This document shows positions 32,384-40,303 of a stretch of 40,303 bases of DNA, piece by piece (within the stretch, counting starts at the first letter, position 1; each line of letters opens with the position of its first letter). Both the position numbers and the translations under genes were made by a program. A model generated the notes under the pieces. It worked only from the letters and a program-made list of their open reading frames with translations, ran no database searches and was not told the origin of the DNA. The DNA is from Candidatus Aminicenantota bacterium. Lineage in GTDB: Bacteria; Acidobacteriota; Aminicenantia; UBA2199. The DNA lies in contig JAPKZK010000091.1 in NCBI GenBank assembly GCA_026393835.1, forward strand, positions 1 to 40,303. The letters run 5' to 3'.

Positions 32384-32412
32384 TTGACTTAATATGAAGT
32401 CTCTGTTAAATT
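32384..32412 (+). promoter_or_regulatory. Promoter of the lysine-degradation genes
   Basis: TTGACT (32384-32389), 17 bases, TAAATT (32407-32412), 51 bases before the ATG at 32464. I see no riboswitch-like element in the leader. Confidence 0.55.
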
Positions 32413-32463
32413 TCTAAGCTGATAAACAATATTCCGTAAGGGATATCAAATAAGGATGTGAAT

Positions 32464-33771
32464 ATGGACAAAGTAATTGGAATTAGACGAGAAGACAAAA
32501 ATCAATGGGAACGTAGGGTACCCCTTACTCCCACGGATGTCAAAGAATTAAAGGAAAAGTTCGGCGTTAAAACCGTTATTCAACCTTCAAAGATACGGGT
32601 ATTTAAAGACGAAGAATTTGCAGAGGCTGGGGCCGAAGTGAATGAAGACCTGGGCCAGGCCAGCGTTATTCTGGCGGTCAAGGAAATTCCGTCTCACCTT
32701 TTCCAGGAAGGAAAAACCTATGTGTTCTTTTCCCATACCGTCAAAGGACAGCACTACAATATGCCGATGCTCAAACGAATGATGGAATTGAAATGCAACC
32801 TCATTGATTACGAACGGGTGGTGAATGAAAAAAATCAACGCCTGATTTTTTTCGGCCGATATGCCGGCCTGGCCGGGATGGTCGATACCCTCCATGCGTT
32901 CGGCGAAAAACTTAAACTCCAGGGCCATGATACTCCCCTTGAAAAAATAAAATATGCCCATGAATACGGGTCCCTGGAAGAAGCAAAAGAGGATATCCGC
33001 AAGATCGGCAATGAAATCGATGAGAACGGTTTCGACCCGGAATTGGCGCCGTTGGTATTCGGGTTTGCCGGGTACGGGAACGTCTCCAGGGGCGCGCAGG
33101 AAATCTTCGATCTCCTGCCCCATAAGATAATTTCAGCCAACATTTTAAACGAAATGTATGAAAATTTTTCAGGGGATAACTTCAACTTCTATAAGTTAAT
33201 ATTTAGCGAAGATGACATGGTAAAGCCCATAACAGGTCAATTCGAGCTGCAGGATTACTATCGCCACCCGGAGAAATACGTATCTCAATTCGAGAACTAC
33301 CTCCCCTACCTGAATGTCCTGGTTAACGGCATCTACTGGACCGAAGCTTACCCACGGTTGGTGACAAAGGCATACCTCAAAAATGAGACTGTATTGAAAT
33401 CAAATCTCCCTTTGAAAGTGGTCGGCGATATTAGCTGCGATATCGACGGCTCCATCGAAATTACCTACAAAGCCACCAAACCGGACAACCCTACCTTTAC
33501 CTATTTCGCCCAGGACGACCGGTTCGAAGATGGCACGCAGCGGAACGGCGTCACGGTGATGGCCGTGGATAACCTGCCCTGCGAATTTTCCAGGGAAGCG
33601 TCCATGGAATTTTCCGTGGTTTTGAAACACTTTGTCAGGGATATGGTAGCAGCGGATTTTAACGGCAAGTTTGAGGATGTAAAACTGCCGTTTCCATTGA
33701 AAACTGCCATGATTTTGCACAAAGGTACTCTAACAAACGATTATTCGTACATGAATGAATTTATAAAATAG
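32464..33771 (+). CDS. Lysine-ketoglutarate reductase (saccharopine-forming)
   Basis: 435 aa; AAGGA lies 8 bases before the ATG at 32464. Start IGIRREDKNQWERRVPLTP, then VKEIPSHLF, FFGRYAGLAGMVD and VFGFAGYGNVSRGA (dinucleotide loop), and VVGDISCDIDGSIE: the pattern of the alanine dehydrogenase/PNT-like LKR half of the eukaryotic aminoadipate-semialdehyde synthase. It joins lysine and 2-oxoglutarate to saccharopine with NADPH. The next gene, 8 bases on, supplies the second half-reaction, so this is a split version of the fused enzyme. Confidence 0.88.
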   Translation: MDKVIGIRREDKNQWERRVPLTPTDVKELKEKFGVKTVIQPSKIRVFKDEEFAEAGAEVNEDLGQASVILAVKEIPSHLFQEGKTYVFFSHTVKGQHYNMPMLKRMMELKCNLIDYERVVNEKNQRLIFFGRYAGLAGMVDTLHAFGEKLKLQGHDTPLEKIKYAHEYGSLEEAKEDIRKIGNEIDENGFDPELAPLVFGFAGYGNVSRGAQEIFDLLPHKIISANILNEMYENFSGDNFNFYKLIFSEDDMVKPITGQFELQDYYRHPEKYVSQFENYLPYLNVLVNGIYWTEAYPRLVTKAYLKNETVLKSNLPLKVVGDISCDIDGSIEITYKATKPDNPTFTYFAQDDRFEDGTQRNGVTVMAVDNLPCEFSREASMEFSVVLKHFVRDMVAADFNGKFEDVKLPFPLKTAMILHKGTLTNDYSYMNEFIK

Positions 33772-33779
33772 GAGGTTTT

Positions 33780-35111
33780 ATGAAGAATAACAAAATTTTG
33801 ATACTGGGCGCCGGCCTGGTCAGCAAACCCGGCGTTACCTATTTATTAGAGAATAAGAATCTGAAAGTTACGGTTGCTTCCAGGACTGTAAGCAAAGCTG
33901 AAGCGCTGGTGAAAGGTTTCGATAACGGGATCGCCCGCCAGGTGGACGTGGAAAACGCGGAAGAACTGGAAAAATTGGTCAAGGAAAACGATATTATGAT
34001 CAGTTTGCTCCCCTGGGTTCATCACCTGAAGGTGGCGGACTTATGCATTAAGAACAATAAGCATATGGCCACCACCTCGTATGTGAGCGAGGGTATGAGA
34101 AAACTGGATGCAGACGCGAAGAGCAAAGGGTTATTGTTCTTAAATGAAATGGGCGTCGATCCGGGAATCGATCATATGTCTGCGATGAAAATCATCGATG
34201 AGGTTTACCACGAGGGAGGCAAAGTCATTCATTTTTATTCTTACTGCGGCGGGTTACCAGCGCCGAAAGATAATGACAATCCTTATGGGTATAAATTTTC
34301 CTGGAGTCCCAAAGGCGTCGTCCTGGCGTCGAGAAATTCGGCCCGTTTCCTGGAAAATGGGAAAGTCGTGGAAATAGAAGGTAAGAACTTGTTCTTGAAT
34401 AAACGGATCGAAGAAGTCGAAGGCCTGGGTTCTTTGGAAGTATATCCCAATCGGGATTCTATCCCCTATAAGGAGCTTTATGGTTTAAAAGATGCGGAAA
34501 CCGTCATGAGGGGTACTTACAGGTATATCGGGTGGTGCGATACGTTAAAAAAGATCGTGGACCTGGGCCTGGTGGATGATACCCCGCTGCCGAACTTAAA
34601 GGGAAAGACCTATAAGCAAATGATGGCAGACCTGGTGGGCGCGGTTGAGAAAGATGATGTAATGGCAAAAGCCGCACAAAAAGTCGGTTTAACAAAGGAT
34701 TCGGAAGTGATGGGACGGCTGGAGTGGCTGGGGCTTTTCAGCGATGAGAAGATCCCGGATTTCGACAATCGCCTGGATATCCTGGGCCAGCGCATGCAAG
34801 ACAAATTGTATTATAAAGATGGCGAAGTCGATATGCTGCTGCTGCGTCATAAATTCGTAGTCGAGAACAAGGATGGCTCCAGGGATTTTATTACGTCCAC
34901 CATGATCGACTACGGCATCCCGCACGGCGATTCTTCCATGGCCCGGACGGTCAGCCTGCCCCTGGCTATCGGTGTGAATATGATGGCTGAAGGCAAAATC
35001 AACCTGACGGGTGTGCAAATCCCCACCATAAAAGAAATTTATGAACCGGTCCTCCATGAATTGGCGCGGTTGAACATAAAAATGGTTGAGAAACGAGTGC
35101 CTTTAAAATAG
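33780..35111 (+). CDS. Saccharopine dehydrogenase (glutamate-forming)
   Basis: 443 aa; AGGAGG lies 5 bases before the ATG. Cofactor loop ILGAGLVSKPGVTYLL, then VASRTVSKAE, LLPWVHHLKVADLCI, EMGVDPGIDHMSAMKIIDEV and FYSYCGGLPAP. This is the LYS9/SDH family; it oxidises saccharopine to glutamate and aminoadipate semialdehyde. It forms one operon with the reductase upstream. The pathway runs mainly toward lysine catabolism in bacteria and eukaryotes with this gene order; fungal-type synthesis is the alternative direction. The downstream aldehyde dehydrogenase is not in the window. Confidence 0.9.
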   Translation: MKNNKILILGAGLVSKPGVTYLLENKNLKVTVASRTVSKAEALVKGFDNGIARQVDVENAEELEKLVKENDIMISLLPWVHHLKVADLCIKNNKHMATTSYVSEGMRKLDADAKSKGLLFLNEMGVDPGIDHMSAMKIIDEVYHEGGKVIHFYSYCGGLPAPKDNDNPYGYKFSWSPKGVVLASRNSARFLENGKVVEIEGKNLFLNKRIEEVEGLGSLEVYPNRDSIPYKELYGLKDAETVMRGTYRYIGWCDTLKKIVDLGLVDDTPLPNLKGKTYKQMMADLVGAVEKDDVMAKAAQKVGLTKDSEVMGRLEWLGLFSDEKIPDFDNRLDILGQRMQDKLYYKDGEVDMLLLRHKFVVENKDGSRDFITSTMIDYGIPHGDSSMARTVSLPLAIGVNMMAEGKINLTGVQIPTIKEIYEPVLHELARLNIKMVEKRVPLK

Positions 35112-35476
35112 TGGAAGAAGAAAGAATTTCCATCGGGCCACGCGGCGAGCGCGCCGCGGCCCGATACCTTGAGAAACACGGTTACGAAATCCTGGAAAGA
35201 AATTTCCGGGTCCTGGGCAGCGAAGTGGACTTGATTGCCCAAAAGGATGAGACCCTCTGTTTCGTGGAAGTAAAAACCCGCGGCACGGATGATTACGGCT
35301 TGCCGGAGGAATTCGTGGATGAACGGAAGCGCCGGAAAATCATCCGCGCCGCAAAGGTTTATACGGGGACGAAGAAGTACGAAGATTTTTTTGTGAGATT
35401 CGATATTGTCTCGGTTCTTCGGAAAGGCGGCGTCGTTGAGATCAACCATATCACCCACGCTTTCCAGAATGATTAG
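35111..35476 (+). CDS. YraN/UPF0102 family protein
   Basis: 121 aa from a GTG that overlaps the previous TAG by one base. GPRGERAAARYLEKHGYEIL, RVLGSEVDLIAQ and CFVEVKTRG give the E-x-D...E-x-K core of a Holliday-junction-resolvase-like nuclease fold. Typical length for UPF0102. Cellular role not established. Likely translated by coupling to the dehydrogenase gene. Confidence 0.88.
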   Translation: MEEERISIGPRGERAAARYLEKHGYEILERNFRVLGSEVDLIAQKDETLCFVEVKTRGTDDYGLPEEFVDERKRRKIIRAAKVYTGTKKYEDFFVRFDIVSVLRKGGVVEINHITHAFQND

Positions 35477-35515
35477 CCGGGTGCAATATTTAAATGGGAA
35501 AACGACTATATCGAA

Positions 35516-35917
35516 TTATCCAGTCCAATCCTCCACCAGGAGGTCTTGCACTCTTTCGAACTCTTTTGTATTATGAGTGACTAATGTTGCTCCATGAGAA
35601 AGTGCTGTCGCTGCAATGATAATGTCATTAGGGCCGATTATTTTCCCTATTTTTTCTAAACCTGCCCTGATTTTTGCATAGGCCATTATTTCCTTATCGC
35701 CAAAGGGGACAATTTCAAAAGGGGAAAGAAATTTGTCCAGAGCAGATAACACTTTGTTTTTCTTCTGGCTTTTTAAAGCTCCATAATACAACTCTGCTTT
35801 TACCATGGAAGGAATCGCGATATCCGATGGAGAAAGTTTTTCCATTCTTTCCTGGATTTGGGGGAATGTACTTTTCAAGGCATAGATGCAAATATTGGTG
35901 TCAAGGAAATATTTCAT
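35516..35917 (-). CDS. vapC: VapC-type PIN toxin
   Basis: 133 aa. KYFLDTNICIYAL with the first Asp, VKAELYYGA with the Glu, GPNDIIIAATAL and LVTHNTKEF complete the PIN active site. A near-standard VapC length. The start overlaps the antitoxin stop by 4 bases. It is expected to cut tRNA or rRNA when free of antitoxin. It is convergent with the YraN gene. Confidence 0.92.
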   Translation of the reverse strand: MKYFLDTNICIYALKSTFPQIQERMEKLSPSDIAIPSMVKAELYYGALKSQKKNKVLSALDKFLSPFEIVPFGDKEIMAYAKIRAGLEKIGKIIGPNDIIIAATALSHGATLVTHNTKEFERVQDLLVEDWTG

Positions 35918-36144
35918 AACTCTTCCCTAATGGATTCGTATGAGAATGGAATTTCAGGGGGTTCATGAAGATCATCTTCATCCAATGCGCCGAACAGAGA
36001 AAAATAATTCTCAGGCCATTCTTGCTTTAAACTGCGATAAATGCGGTCTTTTATCCATTCTGTAACAGAAGTATGGCTTCTAGCGGCGGTACTCTCCAGC
36101 ATTTTTATAGTACTGGCATCCAGTTGAATACTAATTTGACTCAT
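35914..36144 (-). CDS. vapB: VapB-like ribbon-helix-helix antitoxin
   Basis: 76 aa. SQISIQLDASTIKMLESTAA is a ribbon-helix-helix start, followed by SVTEWIKDRI. The tail is acidic (DEDDLHEPPEIPFSYES), the usual toxin-binding part. AGGAGG lies 9 bases before the ATG. It should bind its own promoter (36167-36195) as a complex with the toxin. Confidence 0.8.
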   Translation of the reverse strand: MSQISIQLDASTIKMLESTAARSHTSVTEWIKDRIYRSLKQEWPENYFSLFGALDEDDLHEPPEIPFSYESIREEL

Positions 36145-36166
36145 CTTTAAATTTCCTCCTGGGAAT

Positions 36167-36195
36167 ATATTACCTCACCCTGTGTTTTTTTTCAA
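36167..36195 (-). promoter_or_regulatory. Promoter of the vapBC pair
   Basis: Minus strand TTGAAA (36190-36195), 17 bases, TAATAT (36167-36172). Confidence 0.55.
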
Positions 36196-36294
36196 CCGGT
36201 ATTTTTTCGGTCCCCCCATTCTTTCTTTTTTTGCCCGTGTCCGTCCGCGTTCGTCGCGTAACTGTGGCAACTTTATTTTTATGCTGGCTATTGC

Positions 36295-36798
36295 ATGCGG
36301 GAGAAAAAAATCATATCATATACGATGACAAAAAAATGGTGTTGGCTTTTGATGGTATCCCTGCTGGTTGCATCGGCGCCGGCGGCGGCGGCGGCGGATA
36401 ACCCCGGCGACCCCGGGAACGCCGGAGATAAAACCACGAAAACCATTTCCCTGGCCATGGTTATCCCGGGGATTCAACAGATCAAAAATAGGCAGTCTTT
36501 CAAAGGTTCTCTTTTCCTGGCGGCTTTTGTGGGTTCCGCCGCGGCCGCCTTTTATTATAACAAAAAAGGAAACGATTGGTACGCCAAATACCTGGCTTCT
36601 ACCAATGTCGAGCAGATTCTCCTGTTCCGGAAAAACACGGAAACAACCCTAAAAAAGCGAAACCTCTTCCTGGTAAGTGTTTTTTCCGTGTGGCTGCTGC
36701 ATATCATGGACCTGAAATTTTTTAAGCCGGGGAAAAGCGGCGTTAAAAGCAATGTGGGTAAAAATGAAATCGATATCGGCGTTTATTATTCTTTTTAG
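36295..36798 (+). CDS. DUF5683-like membrane protein
   Basis: 167 aa. Signal-like N-terminus (WCWLLMVSLLVASAPAAAAA), then a short Pro/Gly/Asp linker and LAMVIPGIQQIKNRQSFKGS, LFLAAFVGSAAAAFYYNKKG and LVSVFSVWLLHIMDLKFF: two TM segments with the PG-x-Q pattern of the DUF5683 family. ATG at 36295 chosen; an ATG at 36325 is an alternative, and neither has a strong ribosome site. It overlaps the next gene, so it is part of the envelope operon with the LptD-like protein. Confidence 0.65.
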   Translation: MREKKIISYTMTKKWCWLLMVSLLVASAPAAAAADNPGDPGNAGDKTTKTISLAMVIPGIQQIKNRQSFKGSLFLAAFVGSAAAAFYYNKKGNDWYAKYLASTNVEQILLFRKNTETTLKKRNLFLVSVFSVWLLHIMDLKFFKPGKSGVKSNVGKNEIDIGVYYSF

Positions 36799-37492
36799 TA
36801 TTATTATCCCGGCAATAATGACTTCTTGCAAGGATATTGCCTTTAACAATCCGCTGGACCCCAATGCGTCGAAGGAGGTATTAAAGATCATCCGGGTGAT
36901 AGAGACGCCATTGGGTGGACGCGGCGACGCGATGTTCGACGGCGAAAAAATTTGGAAAATCAGTCTTTACGGTGATCTAAGCGCCATCGATCGCGAGTCC
37001 GGCGCGATTATCCGGTCTTTTTCCATTGAACCCGGCGCCGGGGTCGGTTTTTTCAGGGATGTTATCTATTCCTGCAATGGCCAGGGGGAGAATATTCTTT
37101 ATACGGTGGACCCGTTGTCCGGCGATATCCTGGACCGCATTTCCACGCGGGATATTTATCCGGGATATCTGGCTGCTTCTGTCGCGGATGACCGCTTGAT
37201 TATCTATGATGTCCGGTCCGCGGGGATTTTCAGTTATGACCCGGAAACCGGCGGCGCCCTTCGCTTATTTGCGGCGTCAGGCATGTCTGTCGGCGGCATC
37301 GAAGTTTACAAGGGCGGATTACTGGTTACGGATATGAATACCGACGCTATTTATTTGTTTGCCATGAACGGCTCCGTGATAAATGTGTTCCTGTCGCCCG
37401 CCCCGGGTATCGGCGGCGTGGCCGTGGACAACAGCGATTATATTTATCTTTTCATGATGGATGGAAAAATTTATAAAGTTTCTCTTCCTTAA
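36764..37492 (+). CDS. Lipoprotein with beta-propeller-like body
   Basis: 242 aa from the ATG at 36764, chosen so that the signal peptide (ISAFIILFSIIIPAIMTSC) starts properly; the ATG at 36752 adds four residues. The lipobox is IMTSC. The body has repeated four-strand units, such as GDAMFDGEKIWKISLYGD, LYTVDPLSGDILDR and VAVDNSDYIYLFMMDGKI, like a YVTN/SMP-30 propeller. It overlaps the upstream gene by 35 bases and the LptD-like gene by 32 bases, so the products are co-translated. Ligand unknown. Confidence 0.72.
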   Translation: MKSISAFIILFSIIIPAIMTSCKDIAFNNPLDPNASKEVLKIIRVIETPLGGRGDAMFDGEKIWKISLYGDLSAIDRESGAIIRSFSIEPGAGVGFFRDVIYSCNGQGENILYTVDPLSGDILDRISTRDIYPGYLAASVADDRLIIYDVRSAGIFSYDPETGGALRLFAASGMSVGGIEVYKGGLLVTDMNTDAIYLFAMNGSVINVFLSPAPGIGGVAVDNSDYIYLFMMDGKIYKVSLP

Positions 37493-39284
37493 CTTGCTCC
37501 CGGTATTCATGGCGCTTTCGCTGGGTGCGGCGGACTCCCTGGACTTCAAAGGCGACTACTTTCTCTTCAGCGATGATAAAAATTATATTTTCGGCGGCGG
37601 GAACATTTTGTTAAAGACCGGGAAGTTGTCGGTGAAAGCGGATGTACTTTATATGAATGTAACGGAGTTCATCGGCGTCCTCTACGGCGCGGTGCGGGTA
37701 ACAACGGATGAGGGTAAAAAGGAGAAAAAAGAGGAGCAATACGACGCGGTGTTTTTTAAGGGCCTGCCGCCCCAGTGGTTGATGGTCTCCTACGGCCGGG
37801 AAATGTCCGCTAAAGGCGAACAAACGCTCATACCGCTTTATTTGAATTTTGAAAAGAAAACCCCGGAAACGTTGAAGGATTCCGCGCTTTATTTTGAGTT
37901 CAGGGAGTTTCGCATCGATAAGAATAAAAAAATCCGGGCCAAAATCGTTATTCCTTACATGATGGGCCTGCCCACGGTGCCGCTGAAAAAGTTTACCGTG
38001 AACCGCGGGGAGTGGGCGGAAAAAACCATGCTGGCGTTTAATAATATTAATTATTCCGGCCTGGATGGGTTGTCCCTGGCTTTCCTGTTACGCATGAGGC
38101 AAAAATGGATCAAAGGGGATTACGATATTAAATTGTATGAACGGCAGTTGCTTAAATTGGACGGCGCCAAACGGGGCGTGCTGTTTTCAGGTAAAAGCAT
38201 GCTCTTTATCAATAAAAAGGAATTCCTGGACACTACCACCCTGTTGAATTCCGGGGATCGGTCCTTTAACCTGCGCCTGAACCTGCGCAAGGATTTTAAA
38301 ATCTTCAGTTACGCACTCTCCCAGAACATCAGCGGCCGGGAAAATCAACCCACTTTCCTGGAATTGTCATCGGATGTAACCATCACAAAACTGAAAATAA
38401 TGATGCCCACGTTCAATTTTACCCATGACCTCAAGCGAAGCTATTCTTACCGCATGTCCACGCCGTTGACCCTGTGGAAAAAATTGAACTTGAACGTCAG
38501 TTGGCAGCGGAAAATTCTCAAGGAAAATTACCGGGCGGATACCTCGGATTTTGCCACATCCTTGAATTTTAATTCGTCGTTGTTTATGCTGTCTTCCAAT
38601 TACAATTTTTCCAGGAACCTGGTGGAGGCTACCACCCGGAAGAACTTCGCCGTCAATCTCAACTTGAAACCGCTGCTGTTCCTGGAGGATAATGTCTCCA
38701 TAAACCTTTCTACCTTTTACATGTTTTCCGCGCTGCCTTTGGGCAACCAGGTGCAGGAACGGACGTCGCCGGGGGTGAATGTAAGGATCGATTCGGTGGG
38801 TATTGCCATACCACTGGGGTTTGAGCTGCTGCCTTCCTTTACTTTTAATCATTTGTGGGATGATCTCCAGGAAAATTTCACGGATTTTAATTACGCCTTC
38901 GCACTGCAAAAAAGGATCGGGGTATTTAAAGGCTCTGTGGCCTACACCCTGGCTTCGCGTTACCGGGCCAAGAATTTCTGGATCGAGGGCAATAACCGGC
39001 AAAATATTAACCTGGATTTCGAGCTAAAAAATGAGGCGGATTATTCTTTACTGCTGCGTTTTTATTTCAATAACAGCCTGGCGCTGGAGAATATATCCTT
39101 TACCGGGAAGGTGAATCTTCCTTTCGATCTGTCTTTATCGTCTTTCTTGCTTTACTACAGTATGGAGGAGAAATTCCAGACCGTGGAAGTGTTTATCGAA
39201 AAAGTGTTTAAGAATAAAATAAGGCTCCAGGGAGGTTACTCATTAGCGTTAAAACGGTTTTTCGTAAAGTTCTTGACCATGTGA
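37461..39284 (+). CDS. LptD-like outer-membrane protein with OstA N-terminal domain
   Basis: 607 aa. Signal peptide FLFLNLLPVFMALSLGAADS. Residues about 27-95 are OstA/LptA-like beta-jellyroll repeats (FGGGNILLKTGKLSVKADVL). The rest is a beta-barrel rich in alternating strands (FNLRLNLRKDFKIFSYALSQ, VNLPFDLSLSSFLLYYSM), ending in FVKFLTM. It resembles a divergent LptD or LPS-assembly protein. LptD from Proteobacteria is longer (about 780 aa) and has disulphides; no Cys is seen here. It is not near lptA/B/C or murein genes, so it may be an accessory paralog. Confidence 0.72.
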   Translation: MEKFIKFLFLNLLPVFMALSLGAADSLDFKGDYFLFSDDKNYIFGGGNILLKTGKLSVKADVLYMNVTEFIGVLYGAVRVTTDEGKKEKKEEQYDAVFFKGLPPQWLMVSYGREMSAKGEQTLIPLYLNFEKKTPETLKDSALYFEFREFRIDKNKKIRAKIVIPYMMGLPTVPLKKFTVNRGEWAEKTMLAFNNINYSGLDGLSLAFLLRMRQKWIKGDYDIKLYERQLLKLDGAKRGVLFSGKSMLFINKKEFLDTTTLLNSGDRSFNLRLNLRKDFKIFSYALSQNISGRENQPTFLELSSDVTITKLKIMMPTFNFTHDLKRSYSYRMSTPLTLWKKLNLNVSWQRKILKENYRADTSDFATSLNFNSSLFMLSSNYNFSRNLVEATTRKNFAVNLNLKPLLFLEDNVSINLSTFYMFSALPLGNQVQERTSPGVNVRIDSVGIAIPLGFELLPSFTFNHLWDDLQENFTDFNYAFALQKRIGVFKGSVAYTLASRYRAKNFWIEGNNRQNINLDFELKNEADYSLLLRFYFNNSLALENISFTGKVNLPFDLSLSSFLLYYSMEEKFQTVEVFIEKVFKNKIRLQGGYSLALKRFFVKFLTM

Positions 39285-39823
39285 TTTTTGCCACCAGGGC
39301 ACCAAGGCACCAAGGTTTTTTTTACAATAAACCCCTTGGTGTACCTTTGTGCCTTGGCGCCTTGGTGGCCGTTTTGTTGTGTTTCTCCGCTGCCGGGTGC
39401 GGCGTAAAGGCGGAATATTTGCCGCAGGTGAGTTACCCATATGTGGCGGAGATGGACTTTTTAAAGGACGTAAAAAATATAAATGGCAAGGCAAAGAAAA
39501 AGCAGTTTAAAGACGACCGGGTTACGGCCCCTTTTTATTTCCTGTTGAAAGTAAAAGAAATCGAAAACAGTGGGACTATTACGGTGCGTTTTTATGAGAC
39601 CGTTGAAACGGGGCAGGCAGGCGATGCAGCGAAACCCGAAGGGATAATGGGGCGCCAGGTGCAGGAGAGGGTGTTTCAATTCGGGCAGCCGGGGAAGTAT
39701 TATGAATATATTATTTTTTTTGACCGGGTAGAGGGTTTCAGTCCGGGGAAGTACCGGTACGGCGTCTTTTATAATGACAAATTGATTTATGAGAATTACC
39801 TGGATGTAAATCCGTCTAATTAA
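39281..39823 (+). CDS. Lipoprotein whose signal peptide lies in a dispersed repeat
   Basis: 180 aa from a GTG overlapping the LptD-like stop. Hydrophobic stretch LCLGALVAVLLCFSAAGC, with lipobox SAAGC, then VKAEYLPQVSYPYVAEMD and a mixed strand/helix body (FYFLLKVKEIENSGTITVRF, YYEYIIFFDRVEGFSPGKYR). Codons for residues 4-12 and 18-30 lie in inverted copies of a dispersed repeat (39290-39369). The body does not match a family I recognise. It belongs to the 36295-39823 operon. Confidence 0.65.
   Translation: MIFATRAPRHQGFFYNKPLGVPLCLGALVAVLLCFSAAGCGVKAEYLPQVSYPYVAEMDFLKDVKNINGKAKKKQFKDDRVTAPFYFLLKVKEIENSGTITVRFYETVETGQAGDAAKPEGIMGRQVQERVFQFGQPGKYYEYIIFFDRVEGFSPGKYRYGVFYNDKLIYENYLDVNPSN
39290..39369. 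repeat. Inverted pair of dispersed GTGCCTT repeats
   Basis: 39290-39315 (GCCACCAGGGCACCAAGGCA then CCAAGG) is the reverse complement pattern of 39334-39369 (CCTTGGTGTACCTTTGTGCC then TTGGCGCCTTGGTGGC). The latter matches 16551-16586. The two arms lie 18 bases apart and lie in the start of a lipoprotein gene. Confidence 0.75.
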
Positions 39824-39979
39824 AAGATTTTGGCCCACAGATTACATGTTACGGCGATTGACACAGATTTTTGAAGTAGGTTAGCGGGGCGGGGGAAATT
39901 CCTCATTAAATTATTGGATTTCCGGACCAGTAAAAAAAGAACCGGTGGAAACATCAGTCAAAATTTATGCCCCTACCTA
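39824..39979. other. Intergenic gap, dispersed-repeat-like sequence
   Basis: CACAGATT occurs in two nearby phrases, CCACAGATTACATG and GACACAGATTTTTG, as in scattered bacterial repeats. No gene seen. Confidence 0.35.
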
Positions 39980-40129
39980 GACCCTATCCGAAAAGGTATG
40001 CACGGGGCGTAATTTGGTAGGGAACAGGCATTGCCTGTTCCTCAAATGCCCCGTTGGAATAGGCAATGCCTGTTCGCGACGATCTACAATAGTAAATATC
40101 AAAATCTCCATGACTTTTCGGATAGGCTC
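39980..40129. mobile_element. 150-bp MITE-like element with terminal inverted repeats
   Basis: Left end GACCCTATCCGAAAAG (39980-39995) and right end, read inwards, GAGCCTATCCGAAAAG (40114-40129) agree at 15 of 16 bases. TACCTA directly flanks both ends (39974-39979 and 40130-40135), the mark of a 6-bp target duplication. Inside are a palindrome GGAACAGGCATTGCCTGTTC (40021-40040, then C) and ACGGGGC/GCCCCGT arms. No ORF, so movement would need a transposase in trans. Confidence 0.7.
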
Positions 40130-40190
40130 TACCTATGTGCATTTATTCCATTACGATTCCTTACCGGGGCGGCAGGATGCCCGGATAACA

Positions 40191-40303
40191 ATGGCCAAAG
40201 GTAGGAAAATGGCGTTGATTTTGAAGGAAATAGCACCCAGAACAAAGAAAATAGGACAGGGAATGCTGCTTTTGATCATTTATCTTATGAAAATACTATT
40301 GAA
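40191..40303 (+). CDS. Partial ORF at window edge
   Basis: An open frame from ATG 40191 (or 40209, which has GGTAGGAAA before it) runs off the window. The peptide has basic residues, then a hydrophobic run (GMLLLIIYLMKILL), like a signal or anchor. Not enough sequence to identify. Confidence 0.3.
   Translation, partial: MAKGRKMALILKEIAPRTKKIGQGMLLLIIYLMKILL

Overview
The window looks like a chromosomal segment of a Gram-negative bacterium with moderate GC. The best guess is Candidatus Aminicenantes or a related Acidobacteriota lineage. This rests on gene content only: 6-bladed beta-propeller proteins next to radical-SAM and pseudo-radical-SAM peptide-maturation genes, a GG-type lanthipeptide-like precursor, a large CHAT-NTPase-TPR protein, an LptD-like barrel protein, and several dispersed non-coding repeats. 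No rRNA, tRNA or CRISPR array was seen.

Layout. 1-5.1 kb (minus strand): a regulated operon of XRE regulator, exported protein, ABC-2 permease carrying a Walker-A-less ATPase-like tail, the C-terminal remnant of a pseudo-rSAM protein, a beta-propeller protein and a tiny lipoprotein. 5.1-7.7 kb (plus): a strong promoter, divergent from and overlapping the XRE promoter, fires into a 588-bp array of 28 degenerate 21-bp units. An unknown helical protein, a second XRE regulator and a DUF6429-like protein follow. 7.8-10.8 kb (minus): a compact candidate RiPP locus with a Cys-rich 50-aa precursor, an inter-gene hairpin, a radical SAM/SPASM maturase and a beta-propeller protein. An ABC exporter pair (11.1-12.85 kb) diverges from it. 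12.85-13.5 kb: a decayed transposase that also contains the best promoter for fusA (EF-G). 15.7-21.5 kb: housekeeping and metabolic genes (SDR, membrane protein, tandem NTF2-like protein, metallo-beta-lactamase-fold hydrolase, SppA).

21.6-26.7 kb (plus): an orphan cas6 with an apparently leaderless start, then an overlapping AAA+ ATPase, TPR sensor-like protein and PLP-dependent cysteine-synthase-like enzyme. This is the second strongest candidate for an undescribed system. 27.0-27.6 kb: a toxin-antitoxin pair with a PIN toxin. 27.7-31.1 kb (minus): the CHAT-NTPase-TPR protease. 31.3-31.8 kb: a second array of about 20.5-bp units, each built around a GAGC-N5-GCTC hairpin with compensatory changes. 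It lies just upstream of an orphan GG-leader RiPP precursor (31983-32192). 32.4-35.5 kb: a two-gene saccharopine pathway for lysine breakdown plus a YraN-family protein. 35.5-36.1 kb: VapBC-like toxin-antitoxin. 36.3-39.8 kb: an envelope operon including an LptD-like protein and a lipoprotein whose signal peptide is encoded by a dispersed repeat. 39.98-40.13 kb: a 150-bp MITE-like element with inverted ends and a 6-bp target duplication.

The most notable themes are two separate RiPP-type loci plus a broken third, two short-period arrays of unknown role next to strong promoters, and a Cas6-AAA-TPR operon with no CRISPR nearby. All functional statements come from reading the sequence and from recalled family features; no database search was run.
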